From an uncultured Lachnospiraceae bacterium (GTDB lineage Bacteria; Bacillota; Clostridia; Lachnospirales; Lachnospiraceae), in the NCBI GenBank assembly GCA_947177515.1, contig CAMWUU010000049.1, forward strand, positions 1-13,373: a stretch of DNA of 13,373 nucleotides, given 5' to 3'. Of the stretch, positions 1 to 7,026 are shown one piece after another; within the stretch, counting starts at the first letter, position 1; each line of letters begins with the position of its first letter. The position numbers and the translations under genes are program-made. The notes below the pieces were generated by a model. The model did no database searches. It worked only from the letters and a program-made list of their open reading frames with translations, and was not told where the DNA came from.

Positions 1-228
1 CTTCAGACCCCGAAAAACTTCCCCCCGTCCCCTATATTTCAACGAGAAAAACCGTTCCAGCATATTCATAGTTAATGTTTTGCCAAAACGTCTTGGACGG
101 GTGATCAGGGTCACACTGTCCCCATTTTCCCACCACTCATGGATAAAACCGGTTTTATCGACATAAAAATAATCATTTGCTATGATACTTTCAAAATCCT
201 GCATCCCTATCGCCGCTGTCCTTGCCAT
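1..228 (-). CDS. AAA-ATPase-like protein, N-terminal part (runs off the window)
   Basis: The first 76 codons are visible; the rest lies beyond the left edge. The N-terminus has the pattern of the AAA-ATPase-like family common in Clostridia and Bacteroidetes: a short start with FESIIANDYFYVDKT (about residues 12-26), then FIHEWW, then TLITRPRRFGKTLTM (about 43-57). RFGKT is the family's modified Walker A loop for ATP binding. Full-length members are about 500-600 residues and usually carry a C-terminal PD-(D/E)XK nuclease-like domain, which cannot be checked here. The ATG at 228 follows a GGGGAAG ribosome binding site. It starts 57 bp after the DUF4132 stop on the same strand, so the two may share a transcript, but I see no functional link. 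The cellular role of this family is not established. The family call is fairly secure because motif order and spacing fit well. Confidence 0.85.
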   Translation of the reverse strand, partial: MARTAAIGMQDFESIIANDYFYVDKTGFIHEWWENGDSVTLITRPRRFGKTLTMNMLERFFSLKYRGRGEVFRGLK

Positions 229-285
229 ATCACTTCCCCGCTTTCTATACCCCCTTAACTTCATTTCTTGCAATCTTAATTCCTG

Positions 286-3200
286 TTACATCGTGGCCTT
301 TGTAATCTGCCATACCACCTCGCTGAAATACCTCGCTGGAATATCCCTTATAAAAAATGCTTCATCCTCCTCAACCTCATCATATACATAGCTTCCCCGC
401 TTAATCGCCCCCGCCTTGTAAAACCTCACGTCATAAATCGTTACATCTTCGTTCGAGCCACCCACATAACTGCCCGAAAAATGCAGTTCCACGCCAAGCC
501 CCAGTTCCACGTCTTCACGGTAATAGGTATAAAATCCGCCTCCATCCTGCACCGATCCCCGATACCAGCCAAGTCCGGAAAGCCTGCTGCCAAGTGACAA
601 ATCATTCACTTCCCTCCCATTAAAACGCGTAAGTTTCTTTTCCCCTTTCTCCTCTTTTGTCACGGTATAAACCGATCTCTTCAACTGTTCAAACGGCTGG
701 ACAATCTCGTAATCCTCAAGCTGCTGCTCCCAGACTTTCTTTTCCTCACCCGTCAGTTCAACCGGATGCACCAACCCAATTTTCCCTTCCGCAGGAAGTT
801 CATATTCCTCTTCCTCCTTTGTATTAAATGAGCCGTCCTCCATATAGCGGAAACTTTGCACCAGCTTCCCCTTCTTATAAATTCCCCAGATTAACCCGAT
901 TGCAAACTGATGCATCAGCGGGTTCTTTACAAAAAGCTGCTCCCACGCCGGAATGCTCCACTCCCTCGCCGTGGAAAGCGCCATTTCAAGCCTTGCCCTC
1001 TGGCTGGTCACCGTTGCCTTCATCTGCTTTTTTAGCAATTTAAATTCCTCGTAAGCCGCTTTTGCTATCGCAGCATCATCCTTCGCGCCCGGTGCTGGAA
1101 GATTCTTTAATTTCTTTCCGCGCACCCAGTTCTGTCTGGAAGAATCCGCAGAACTGCCGTTATTTCTACTTTCCTGCTCTTCTCCCTTCGCTTTCTTCGC
1201 TTCAAACACCTCAATTTCAAGCTCGGGCGTTATTGTCACCAGAAACGCCCTCTCCCCGTAATCAAAGCGCCGCTCCATCTTCTCATCAAAGCCCAGATCC
1301 GGCACAATCCGGTCAGCTAACTCCTCCCTCGTAATGCCAAGCTGCGATGCCGCAAAATTAAGCGATGTCCCCGCTGCTGCCCGTACCTGCTTGAATTTAA
1401 ACTTCCGTGCAATCCCATCCACAATCAAAAGTGCCTGCGGCATTGGACTTAAACTAAGCGCTTTCACCGCCTCACATGCAATCGCGCCGCGTGACTCCTG
1501 CGGCCATTCCTTAATCTGGCGCTCCAACTTTGTTACAATATCACTTCCGCCATGGATAGCCGCCGCATACAGAACCCAGCGCTTTTTCGACTCCGCCCCC
1601 GCCGCCATCCACTTATCAAACAGTTCGTTTACATACTTCGCAAACTCGTCCGCGCGCAACGCTTCCGCCAGGAACTGCGCATTTTTGCTAACCCCGCAGC
1701 CATCTGCAGAAGTGTAGCACAAAAGAATTGCCTGCAAATACTCCTCGCTTGCTACAGCGCCCTGTGCCGCCCCGCTGCCATCCTGCGCACTGCCATCCGT
1801 AATCATATGCACCTCGGAAAACGGTGTTTCATACGCCCAGGAAAGACTGCGCTTCCTGTTTCCCTTATGCAGGCTCTTCACCAACTCCCCGCGCGAAACC
1901 ACAGTATTTCCATTTTCTGCCATTACGCCGCCATGCACCGAATCATCGCTTATCCCCAGGGCATTTCCCAGAAGCTCCCGTACCTTCGCATTCTTTTCCT
2001 TCTCCATCGTCTTTGCAAACAATTCCTTATAATCCGTGCCATCCCCCTGCCAGGTAAGCAGCACGCGGATCGCAAACTCCCGCTCGGCAGCCTTTTTCGA
2101 AGCAATCAGCCCCTTAACATCCTCCTCCCAAGCCTTTTTTGCGCTAAGAATCCCAAACAGTTCTTCCTTCACGGCTTTTGAACTATCCTGCGCGTATCTC
2201 AGAATTTCCTGCTTGTATTCGTCCGCATTCTGATTTAGCAGGCGAAGCCCGACCTGGCGCGCATATGCATCCACATTGGAAAATGCGCCCACAGTATCCT
2301 CTCTGTTCTCTTTTAAGCATTTAGAAAAATATTCCATAACCCCCGCAAGAAAATCATTCTCCGTTCCGTGATATAACCCGTTTGCTATGGTACTAACTGT
2401 TTGCACCTGATAGTATATCGGCAGCCCCTCCTCATTCAAATCCATAAACAATTTCTTGACCCGTTCCGGATCTACCTGGTTCTGACTCTCCGCTTTCTTC
2501 GCAATCAGACTGCGGAAAAAATGGGAGGCACGCCGGAAGGTCATATAAATTTCACAGCGGCGGAAAAACTTTTTATCCTTAAAATTCCGGTCAAAATTGC
2601 TCAAAACCACATACTCATATGAACCATTATAAAAATTGTTTGCATTATTTCCAAGAAAACATATATACAAACGATCCAGTTCGCCATCCCCACGCAGATA
2701 AGGTCTTGCCGCATCGCCATCCGCCTGGATATCCTTTTTTGTAAGTTCCGCAATTACCCGCTCTTTATAGTCTTTTCTTTTCTCTTCCACAAGCTTTCGG
2801 TAAAGAGTGGGATTTACCGGTTCTATATACGCAAGCATCCGATTGGCATCGTCAATCCCCGCTTTTTCCATTACGCCCAAATAACATTCCAGATTGTCTG
2901 AAACCTGAACCTTTAAAATATTATCCCAGCGCTTTACTAGCGCCCAGCCGATATAATCCGCGGAATCAATTCCAAAAACCCGGTCAAAATCTCCGCCCAC
3001 ATTGCAGATATCTAGCGGGAATCTATAGCTGATTGAACGTATGGATTCCAATATTTCCCGCCAGTTTACCGCAATACAGATCCGCACGATATTTTCCAGT
3101 TTATCTGAGAGCGTATAATTTAAATACGCAGTATCCGCAATCACCCGCAACAGCCGCCCAGACGCTTTTCCCTTACAACTTAAAAATTGTTCTGGCACCC

Positions 3201-3867
3201 CGCCGGATGCGATGGAATTAAGGAGTTCCTTTTTCTTATCTTCCTCCATATGCTCATTATAAAACCGGCAAAGTCCCTCCGAAAGGATTGCTTCATACTG
3301 CCGCATCAGGTCGGAATCTTCTTTTTTTACAGCCTGCTCCTTCCTGCCAATCTGATATTTCTGCAAAAAATACGCAGCGAGCAGGATAAGCCTTCCATTA
3401 TCTGTTAAGCCCTTATAATCCAGTGCTTTTTTAATAATCCTCGAATCCTTATCTGCAATCGAAATCAATTCTGTAAACGCATATGAACTAAAATTATAAT
3501 AGAACATGCTAATACTCATACCGCATAACACCGTTCGTTTCGATGGGTCTACATCGGCAAGGTTTTTATACCCTATGTATGTTTTGTCAAGCAAATCATA
3601 ACAGGAGGCCTCTCCCATAGCAAACAATAACAAAAACCAGCGTTTCAGTTCCTCCTTCTTTTCCTTTCGCATAAGTTCAAGTGAAACGGTCTGAAGTGTT
3701 TTCGACACGGTTTTTGTCATATCCCGGAACTGAATTTTTGACAGTATCCCCTCGCCTGCCTCACCCGAAAGAAACTTTAATGCAATTTCTTTTTCTTCAA
3801 CGGAAAGTCCCAGTTCATCACAGATTTCCAATAATTTATTTCCCTTTTCTTCTCTTCTTTCCATCAT
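286..3867 (-). CDS. DUF4132 domain protein, 1193 aa
   Basis: This is a large, soluble-looking protein with no signal peptide or membrane segment. Residues about 1-900 are helical, rich in Lys, Glu and Leu, with irregular helical pairs that look like HEAT/ARM-type repeats (inferred from composition). Residues about 945-1125 match the DUF4132 domain: an RLEMAL segment, W-x3-F-x3-PLMHQFAIGLIWG, a later LVHPVELT, and QPFEQLKRSVY. E. coli YehI/MolR belongs to this family, whose biochemical function is unknown. A charged low-complexity linker (about 880-920) precedes the domain. The first of two tandem ATGs (3867) is chosen because AGGAGG lies 10 nt upstream, while the second would be 13 nt away. 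Its leader holds a promoter, paired TTTCTRGAAA motifs, a possible small ORF and a transposon-end-like sequence. There are no internal stops. The domain call is good; the function is unknown. Confidence 0.8.
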   Translation of the reverse strand: MMERREEKGNKLLEICDELGLSVEEKEIALKFLSGEAGEGILSKIQFRDMTKTVSKTLQTVSLELMRKEKKEELKRWFLLLFAMGEASCYDLLDKTYIGYKNLADVDPSKRTVLCGMSISMFYYNFSSYAFTELISIADKDSRIIKKALDYKGLTDNGRLILLAAYFLQKYQIGRKEQAVKKEDSDLMRQYEAILSEGLCRFYNEHMEEDKKKELLNSIASGGVPEQFLSCKGKASGRLLRVIADTAYLNYTLSDKLENIVRICIAVNWREILESIRSISYRFPLDICNVGGDFDRVFGIDSADYIGWALVKRWDNILKVQVSDNLECYLGVMEKAGIDDANRMLAYIEPVNPTLYRKLVEEKRKDYKERVIAELTKKDIQADGDAARPYLRGDGELDRLYICFLGNNANNFYNGSYEYVVLSNFDRNFKDKKFFRRCEIYMTFRRASHFFRSLIAKKAESQNQVDPERVKKLFMDLNEEGLPIYYQVQTVSTIANGLYHGTENDFLAGVMEYFSKCLKENREDTVGAFSNVDAYARQVGLRLLNQNADEYKQEILRYAQDSSKAVKEELFGILSAKKAWEEDVKGLIASKKAAEREFAIRVLLTWQGDGTDYKELFAKTMEKEKNAKVRELLGNALGISDDSVHGGVMAENGNTVVSRGELVKSLHKGNRKRSLSWAYETPFSEVHMITDGSAQDGSGAAQGAVASEEYLQAILLCYTSADGCGVSKNAQFLAEALRADEFAKYVNELFDKWMAAGAESKKRWVLYAAAIHGGSDIVTKLERQIKEWPQESRGAIACEAVKALSLSPMPQALLIVDGIARKFKFKQVRAAAGTSLNFAASQLGITREELADRIVPDLGFDEKMERRFDYGERAFLVTITPELEIEVFEAKKAKGEEQESRNNGSSADSSRQNWVRGKKLKNLPAPGAKDDAAIAKAAYEEFKLLKKQMKATVTSQRARLEMALSTAREWSIPAWEQLFVKNPLMHQFAIGLIWGIYKKGKLVQSFRYMEDGSFNTKEEEEYELPAEGKIGLVHPVELTGEEKKVWEQQLEDYEIVQPFEQLKRSVYTVTKEEKGEKKLTRFNGREVNDLSLGSRLSGLGWYRGSVQDGGGFYTYYREDVELGLGVELHFSGSYVGGSNEDVTIYDVRFYKAGAIKRGSYVYDEVEEDEAFFIRDIPARYFSEVVWQITKATM

Positions 3868-3986
3868 TTTAATAATTCCTCCTTAACAAACTTTAAGCAG
3901 TGACCTGTGTAACCTGCCAAAACAGCCTTCCCTGCCCGCCCTTTATAAAATTCCCTTGCTGCCCATTTCCCCTCCTTTCCATTCAT
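3864..3986 (-). CDS. possible small ORF (40 aa) overlapping the DUF4132 start
   Basis: The reading frame from ATG 3986 codes for 40 residues rich in Lys and Gly, ending FVKEELLK. Its TGA stop lies inside the DUF4132 ATGATG start, an overlap typical of translational coupling. In-frame extension to ATG 4019 would give 51 residues. Against it: no good ribosome binding site precedes either start, part of the frame lies in the transposon-end-like repeat, and the last codons double as the DUF4132 ribosome binding site, so the open frame may be chance. I recognise no family. Confidence 0.22.
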   Translation of the reverse strand: MNGKEGKWAAREFYKGRAGKAVLAGYTGHCLKFVKEELLK

Positions 3987-4006
3987 GCAGCCGCTGCTTT
4001 TTTCAT

Positions 4007-4053
4007 GTAAACCATCCATTCCCTAAAATCAATGGTCTTCTCGTTTCGACCTC
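4007..4053 (-). mobile_element. solo IS200/IS605-type right end (omega-RNA 3' end-like), no tnpB
   Basis: Read on the minus strand this begins GAGGTCGAAACGAG, continues with a hairpin CCATT-N10-AATGG, and ends ATGGTTTAC. It aligns with the sequence at the right edge of the window (13320-13373): both start GAGGTCGA, and from the shared GAAG onward about 26 of 35 positions agree, including the stem, the TTTAG loop and the terminal GTT-x-AC. Such a hairpin followed by a T-rich tetramer ending in AC is the layout of IS200/IS605 right ends, which also form the 3' end of the TnpB guide (omega) RNA. No transposase remnant was found next to it. A -10 box at 4057-4062 would start transcription at its 5' edge. 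It sits in the DUF4132 leader. It may be a decayed element or a retained guide-RNA-like piece. Confidence 0.5.
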
Positions 4054-4056
4054 TAT

Positions 4057-4094
4057 ATTATACTTTTATTTCTAGAAATTGTTCTTTCTGGAAA
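4057..4094 (-). promoter_or_regulatory. -10 box with two TTTCTRGAAA near-palindromes
   Basis: On the minus strand a perfect TATAAT lies at 4057-4062 but no TTGACA-like box is at 17 bp. The -35 zone instead holds two near-identical palindromic 10-mers, TTTCTAGAAA (4069-4078) and TTTCTGGAAA (plus-strand reading, 4085-4094), with centres 16 bp apart. This looks like an operator pair for a regulator controlling a second DUF4132 promoter. The regulator is unknown. Confidence 0.4.
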
Positions 4095-4115
4095 AACGAA
4101 TCTACCAACACTTCT

Positions 4116-4144
4116 ATTATAGCGTAAACAGGATTGTAAATCAA
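4116..4144 (-). promoter_or_regulatory. sigma-A-type promoter for the DUF4132 gene
   Basis: On the minus strand TTGATT (4139-4144) and TATAAT (4116-4121) are separated by exactly 17 bp. Transcription would start near 4109, giving a leader of about 240 nt before the DUF4132 ATG that includes the TTTCTRGAAA pair and the transposon-end-like sequence. Confidence 0.55.
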
Positions 4145-4157
4145 TGCCAGCTTTATA

Positions 4158-4196
4158 AAAATTGGGTCAACTCCCTCAATTTTATTTTGTTTTTTA
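4158..4196 (+). terminator. terminator-like hairpin with T-rich tail
   Basis: AAAATTG (4158-4164) pairs with CAATTTT (4177-4183). The stem can extend two more pairs through GG/CT, and is followed by ATTTTGTTTTTTAAC. The shape fits an intrinsic terminator on the plus strand, yet no plus-strand gene precedes it. The stem is AT-rich and may simply insulate the divergent promoters. Confidence 0.35.
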
Positions 4197-4215
4197 ACTT
4201 CCTAAACGGTAAAGA

Positions 4216-4252
4216 TTGACTTTCAGATAAACTTTGCTATAATAAATCAAAG
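4216..4252 (+). promoter_or_regulatory. promoter of the Rrf2 gene with inverted repeat over the -10
   Basis: TTGACT (4216-4221), a 16-bp spacer and TATAAT (4238-4243) form a good plus-strand promoter. The -10 box is flanked by CTTTG (4232-4236) and CAAAG (4248-4252), an inverted repeat with 11 bp between arms, which could be an autoregulatory operator. The leader to the Rrf2 ATG is about 260 nt. Confidence 0.6.
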
Positions 4253-4315
4253 CGTATATTTACCCCTTTATAATTTATTAAAGAAAACACCCATCTTCTT
4301 AAAATGAGGTATAAA

Positions 4316-4378
4316 ATGAATTGTCATACTACAAAAACGCGAAAAAATGTGGAAACACCCTTCCACCCCATCCAGTAG
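4316..4378 (+). CDS. possible 20-aa leader ORF upstream of the Rrf2 gene
   Basis: An ATG at 4316 preceded by TGAGGT (5 nt spacing) opens a 20-codon frame ending at TAG 4376-4378. The stop lies at the loop of a hairpin CCCATC-CAGTA-GATGGG (4367-4383), extended by TTCCA (4361-4365) with TGGAA (4388-4392). A second TGGAA/TTCCA pair (4455-4470) could compete for the same arms. This resembles a leader-peptide arrangement, but such short frames arise easily by chance. Confidence 0.2.
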   Translation: MNCHTTKTRKNVETPFHPIQ

Positions 4379-4511
4379 ATGGGATCATGGAATTACTACG
4401 CAAAGCAGACAAGACCTGCGGGCATTTTACAACGGGAAACCCTTCTGTCATTCATGGAAGGGAAATTCCAGACTTTTAAGAAAATAATAATAACTAGTAA
4501 CGGAGGATCCT

Positions 4512-4949
4512 ATGCAGATTTCAAGCAGATTTACCATTGCCGTCCATATACTAATATGTATTGAAACATTTAAAAATGATTATAAAGTTACCAGTGATTT
4601 TCTCGCGTCAAGCGTAAATGTCAATCCCGTTGTGATACGGCGGCTGCTGCAACAGCTAAAAAAAGCCGGTATTGTAAACGTAACACGGGGCAGCGGGGGA
4701 ACGGATCTGGAAAAGCCTTCTGATGAAATTACATTGCTTGATGTGTACAATGCCGTGGAGTGCGTGGAGGAGGGCGAACTTTTCCATTTTCACGAAAATC
4801 CGAACCCACTTTGTCCGGTAGGAAAAAACATCCATTCCATTTTGGATATTAGGCTAAAAAAAATCCAGGAAGCAATGGAACGGGAAATGAACTCCGTAAC
4901 CATTAAGGATGTTATGGCAGATACCAAAAAATTGATTACCATATGCTGA
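4512..4949 (+). CDS. Rrf2-family transcriptional regulator, YwnA type
   Basis: This is a 145-residue DNA-binding repressor. The N-terminal winged helix is typical: SSRFTIAVHIL (4-14), VTSDFLASSVNVNPVVIRRLLQQLKKAGIV split between the recognition helix (about 34-50) and the turn into the wing, with wing RGSGG at 59-63, then the family motif ITLLDVYNAVE (73-83) and HENPNPLCPVGKNI (94-107). These match B. subtilis YwnA closely, and the length fits. The three-cysteine Fe-S motif of IscR/NsrR is absent: only C101 lies in that region, so an iron-sulfur cluster is unlikely and thiol sensing at C101 is possible. GGAGG 5 nt before ATG 4512 fixes the start. It precedes the cupin gene by 165 bp, with a separate promoter between them. 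It probably represses itself and the cupin gene, an inference from position and from inverted repeats at both promoters. Confidence 0.85.
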   Translation: MQISSRFTIAVHILICIETFKNDYKVTSDFLASSVNVNPVVIRRLLQQLKKAGIVNVTRGSGGTDLEKPSDEITLLDVYNAVECVEEGELFHFHENPNPLCPVGKNIHSILDIRLKKIQEAMEREMNSVTIKDVMADTKKLITIC

Positions 4950-5024
4950 TATTTTACTTTAAGTTTTTGTTTTCCTTTCCTTAGTCATATTAACATCAGA
5001 AAATTTTTCAAAAAATTCGATATA

Positions 5025-5084
5025 ACTGTTGACATTACAACGAAACAGTGGTATAAAGATAGATGTATCAATCATTGTTACATC
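5025..5084 (+). promoter_or_regulatory. cupin gene promoter with two operator-like inverted repeats
   Basis: TTGACA (5029-5034), a 17-bp spacer and TATAAA (5052-5057) make a near-consensus plus-strand promoter with a start near 5064. ACTGTT (5025-5030) and AACAGT (5044-5049), 13 bp apart, overlap the -35 box and spacer. GATGTA (5062-5067) and TACATC (5079-5084), 11 bp apart, sit at the transcription start. Either could bind the adjacent Rrf2 regulator and block RNA polymerase. Confidence 0.65.
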
Positions 5085-5114
5085 ATCTTATTCATATCGG
5101 AGGTAAAGAAAATT

Positions 5115-5465
5115 ATGGCAAATTTTAGCAAAGTTAGCGTGGCATCGGATGCGAGAACAGAACTTCATAACAAACTATCTTTAACGGGGGCGGAAATAAG
5201 CATCAACAATCTCCCTGCCGGGGCGTGCGTGCCGTTCGTCCATGCACACAAACATAACGAGGAAATTTATACCGTCCTTTCCGGAAGGGGCAGTGCAGTG
5301 ATTGACGGGGAAACCATAAGCCTTACAGCAGGCGACTGGCTCCGCATTTCCCCTGTGGCAAAACGGCAGTTTTTTGCAGCAAAAGACACCGCAATCAGTT
5401 TTGTCTGCATTCAGGTAAAAGAAAATTCTCTGGAAGGCTATACAAACGACGACGCAATTATTTAA
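5115..5465 (+). CDS. small single-domain cupin protein
   Basis: This 116-residue protein is one cupin_2 beta-barrel. Motif 1 is G36-x6-H43-A-H45-K-H47-N-E49-E50 followed by a G57-R-G59 turn, so the metal-binding His-x-His and Glu are present. Motif 2, GDWLRISPVAKRQF (73-86), keeps GD and P but has Lys-Arg-Gln where the last metal His normally stands. The metal site may therefore be incomplete or altered. It is cytosolic, with no signal peptide. The substrate is unknown; cupins of this kind are often enzymes or small-molecule binders in stress or aldehyde responses. Its strong promoter and the Rrf2 gene just upstream suggest an inducible function. GGAGGT lies about 10 nt before ATG 5115. It is followed by a long hairpin at 5488. 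Confidence 0.8.
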   Translation: MANFSKVSVASDARTELHNKLSLTGAEISINNLPAGACVPFVHAHKHNEEIYTVLSGRGSAVIDGETISLTAGDWLRISPVAKRQFFAAKDTAISFVCIQVKENSLEGYTNDDAII

Positions 5466-5487
5466 ACTTATAACTGCTAAAAGTAAC

Positions 5488-5537
5488 GGGGATTCCAGGG
5501 AACAAGGTTCTAATACAGCCTGCTCCCGGGAATCCCC
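5488..5537 (+). terminator. long imperfect hairpin after the cupin gene
   Basis: GGGGATTCC (5488-5496) pairs with GGAATCCCC (5529-5537). After one A/G mismatch, GGGA (5498-5501) pairs with TCCC (5524-5527), and an AGG/CCT pair can add to the inner stem. No T-tract follows on either strand, so it is not a classical intrinsic terminator. It could still end or protect the cupin transcript. Confidence 0.45.
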
Positions 5538-5683
5538 ATAAATTCCTACAGTTGATTCAAATATATTTCTAAAATCTGATCAACAAATCTTTTGTGGCAG
5601 CAAACAATTTCCCACAATATCAAAAAATCTAACCGCCTTAATCAACTTATTCATGTCTGCCCATTTTTATGAAGCTTATGAAA

Positions 5684-6934
5684 CTACAACCAATTCATCC
5701 TCTTATCAAACACAATTTTATTTTCTCCTCTCTCTATTGTTCCAATTTCATAGCATGGATAAAATTGGCTGATATGCTCCATAACAATACTCTTATCCCT
5801 TTCCGATACCACGATCGTAAGACCTGCCCCACAATTAAATGTCCGCAGCATCTCCTCATCGCTGATATTCCCATACCGGCGGATATATTTAAATATATCC
5901 GGCACTTTTATTTTTGATAAATCAATCCGCGCACCCAATCCGTCCGGAATTATCCTGCAAAGGTTCCCCTCAATTCCGCCCCCCGTAATATGCGCCATTC
6001 CATGTATAATATTTTTGGGAAATAACCCTTTTATCGCCCTGTAATATGGCGTATGCGGCTTCATAATCTGCTCAATAAAAGTTAACCCATCTATCTTATC
6101 CAGTTTAATCTGCGGCATCTTATCCATCAGCAGTCGGACTAATGAATATCCGTTTGTGTGCAGTCCATTTGAGGCAACTGCTAAAATAACATCCCTCTCC
6201 CGAATCGCAGAACCGTTGATCACCTCGGATTTTTCAACAATGCCGGCAATACTTGCGGTAAGGACATATACTCCAAAATCTACAACCAGTGGCTGAATGG
6301 AGGTTTCGCCCCCCACCAGGGAACATTCATTTTCCTTACAGGCCTCCGATATTCCTTTTACCAAAGATTTTATGGTATCCTTTTCCGCATTCCCACACAC
6401 AATAGTATCCAGTACCGCCAGCGGTTTTGCCCCCATCACCGCGATATCATTTACCAGATGGTTGATCATATCATGACAGATGGATTCCGTATAGCCATAT
6501 TCCATGGCAAGTTTTTGTTTTGATCCGGGTTCCTCCGATTTTAAAACCAGAACCGGATTCTTAAGAGAAGGAAAGGAAATATCATAGAGTGACGCAAATG
6601 CCCCCATACGGTTTAAAACGCGTTTATCGCCGGTTTCCAAATGCTTTGCCATTTCCCGCTTGATTGTATCAGTATAGATGATATCAACCCCCGCTTTACT
6701 GTACGATAGATCTTCCGTATTTTTTTCATTCCCGGACAGAATCTCATCCACGGACACATCAAGCAAAGTCGCCAGATCTTTTAAAATCTCAATATTAGGA
6801 TAGGTCGTCCCGTTCTCCCACTTGGAGATTGCCTGAAAAGAAACGTTTAGCCTGTCTGCTAACTGTTGCTGGGTTAAACCGAGAGATTTGCGCTTGTCCA
6901 TAATAAATTTTCCAATCTTAATACTGTCAAGCAT
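5684..6934 (-). CDS. XRE helix-turn-helix fused to a PurM (AIR synthase)-like module
   Basis: This 416-residue protein has two parts. Residues about 5-66 are an XRE/HTH_3 domain: IGKFIMDKRKSLGLTQQQLA then VSFQAISKWENGTTYPNIE, a complete SinR/Cro-type DNA binder. Residues about 77-410 follow PurM, phosphoribosylformylglycinamidine cyclo-ligase of purine synthesis: SYSKAGVDI (78-85), CHDMINHLVNDIAVMGAKP (153-170), LVGGET (206-211), SNGLHTNGYSLVR (255-267), HGMAHITGGG (311-320), RTFNCGAG (364-371). Usual PurM is about 340-350 residues with no HTH. The nucleotide/phosphate loop, TDGVGTK in E. coli, is SEEPGSK here (133-139), losing the Asp and a Gly. LVGGETAEMP is LVGGETSIQP. The fold is probably intact and ligand binding altered. 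I infer a one-component regulator sensing a purine intermediate or nucleotide; a moonlighting enzyme is possible. AGGAGG lies 8 nt before ATG 6934. No purine gene adjoins it. Confidence 0.85.
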   Translation of the reverse strand: MLDSIKIGKFIMDKRKSLGLTQQQLADRLNVSFQAISKWENGTTYPNIEILKDLATLLDVSVDEILSGNEKNTEDLSYSKAGVDIIYTDTIKREMAKHLETGDKRVLNRMGAFASLYDISFPSLKNPVLVLKSEEPGSKQKLAMEYGYTESICHDMINHLVNDIAVMGAKPLAVLDTIVCGNAEKDTIKSLVKGISEACKENECSLVGGETSIQPLVVDFGVYVLTASIAGIVEKSEVINGSAIRERDVILAVASNGLHTNGYSLVRLLMDKMPQIKLDKIDGLTFIEQIMKPHTPYYRAIKGLFPKNIIHGMAHITGGGIEGNLCRIIPDGLGARIDLSKIKVPDIFKYIRRYGNISDEEMLRTFNCGAGLTIVVSERDKSIVMEHISQFYPCYEIGTIERGENKIVFDKRMNWL

Positions 6935-7026
6935 CTAAAATTCCTCCTGATATTAATCTTGTATGTCCCCTTCCAGTATCAGCAAAGGGGATGCACATTC
7001 TGTCCGACTTACTCTAATCAACCGTT

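Noticed and set aside
828..3408. Several plus-strand open frames of 60-210 codons opposite the DUF4132 gene
   Set aside because: They are antisense shadows of a long conserved gene and lack ribosome binding sites and recognisable domains.
1..3867. The AAA-ATPase-like and DUF4132 genes as a two-gene defence system
   Set aside because: They are 57 bp apart on one strand, but neither family is an established defence pair and no nuclease or toxin domain can be seen in the visible parts.
4379..4564. A 61-residue plus-strand frame overlapping the Rrf2 start
   Set aside because: It overlaps the well-supported Rrf2 gene in another frame and has no ribosome binding site.
5488..5537. The long hairpin as a transposon terminal repeat
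   Set aside because: No transposase, target duplication or second copy was seen; a post-gene hairpin is simpler.
5538..5683. A minus-strand mini-ORF of 24 codons starting MNKLIK after the XRE-PurM gene
   Set aside because: No ribosome binding site, and no similarity or structure supporting it.
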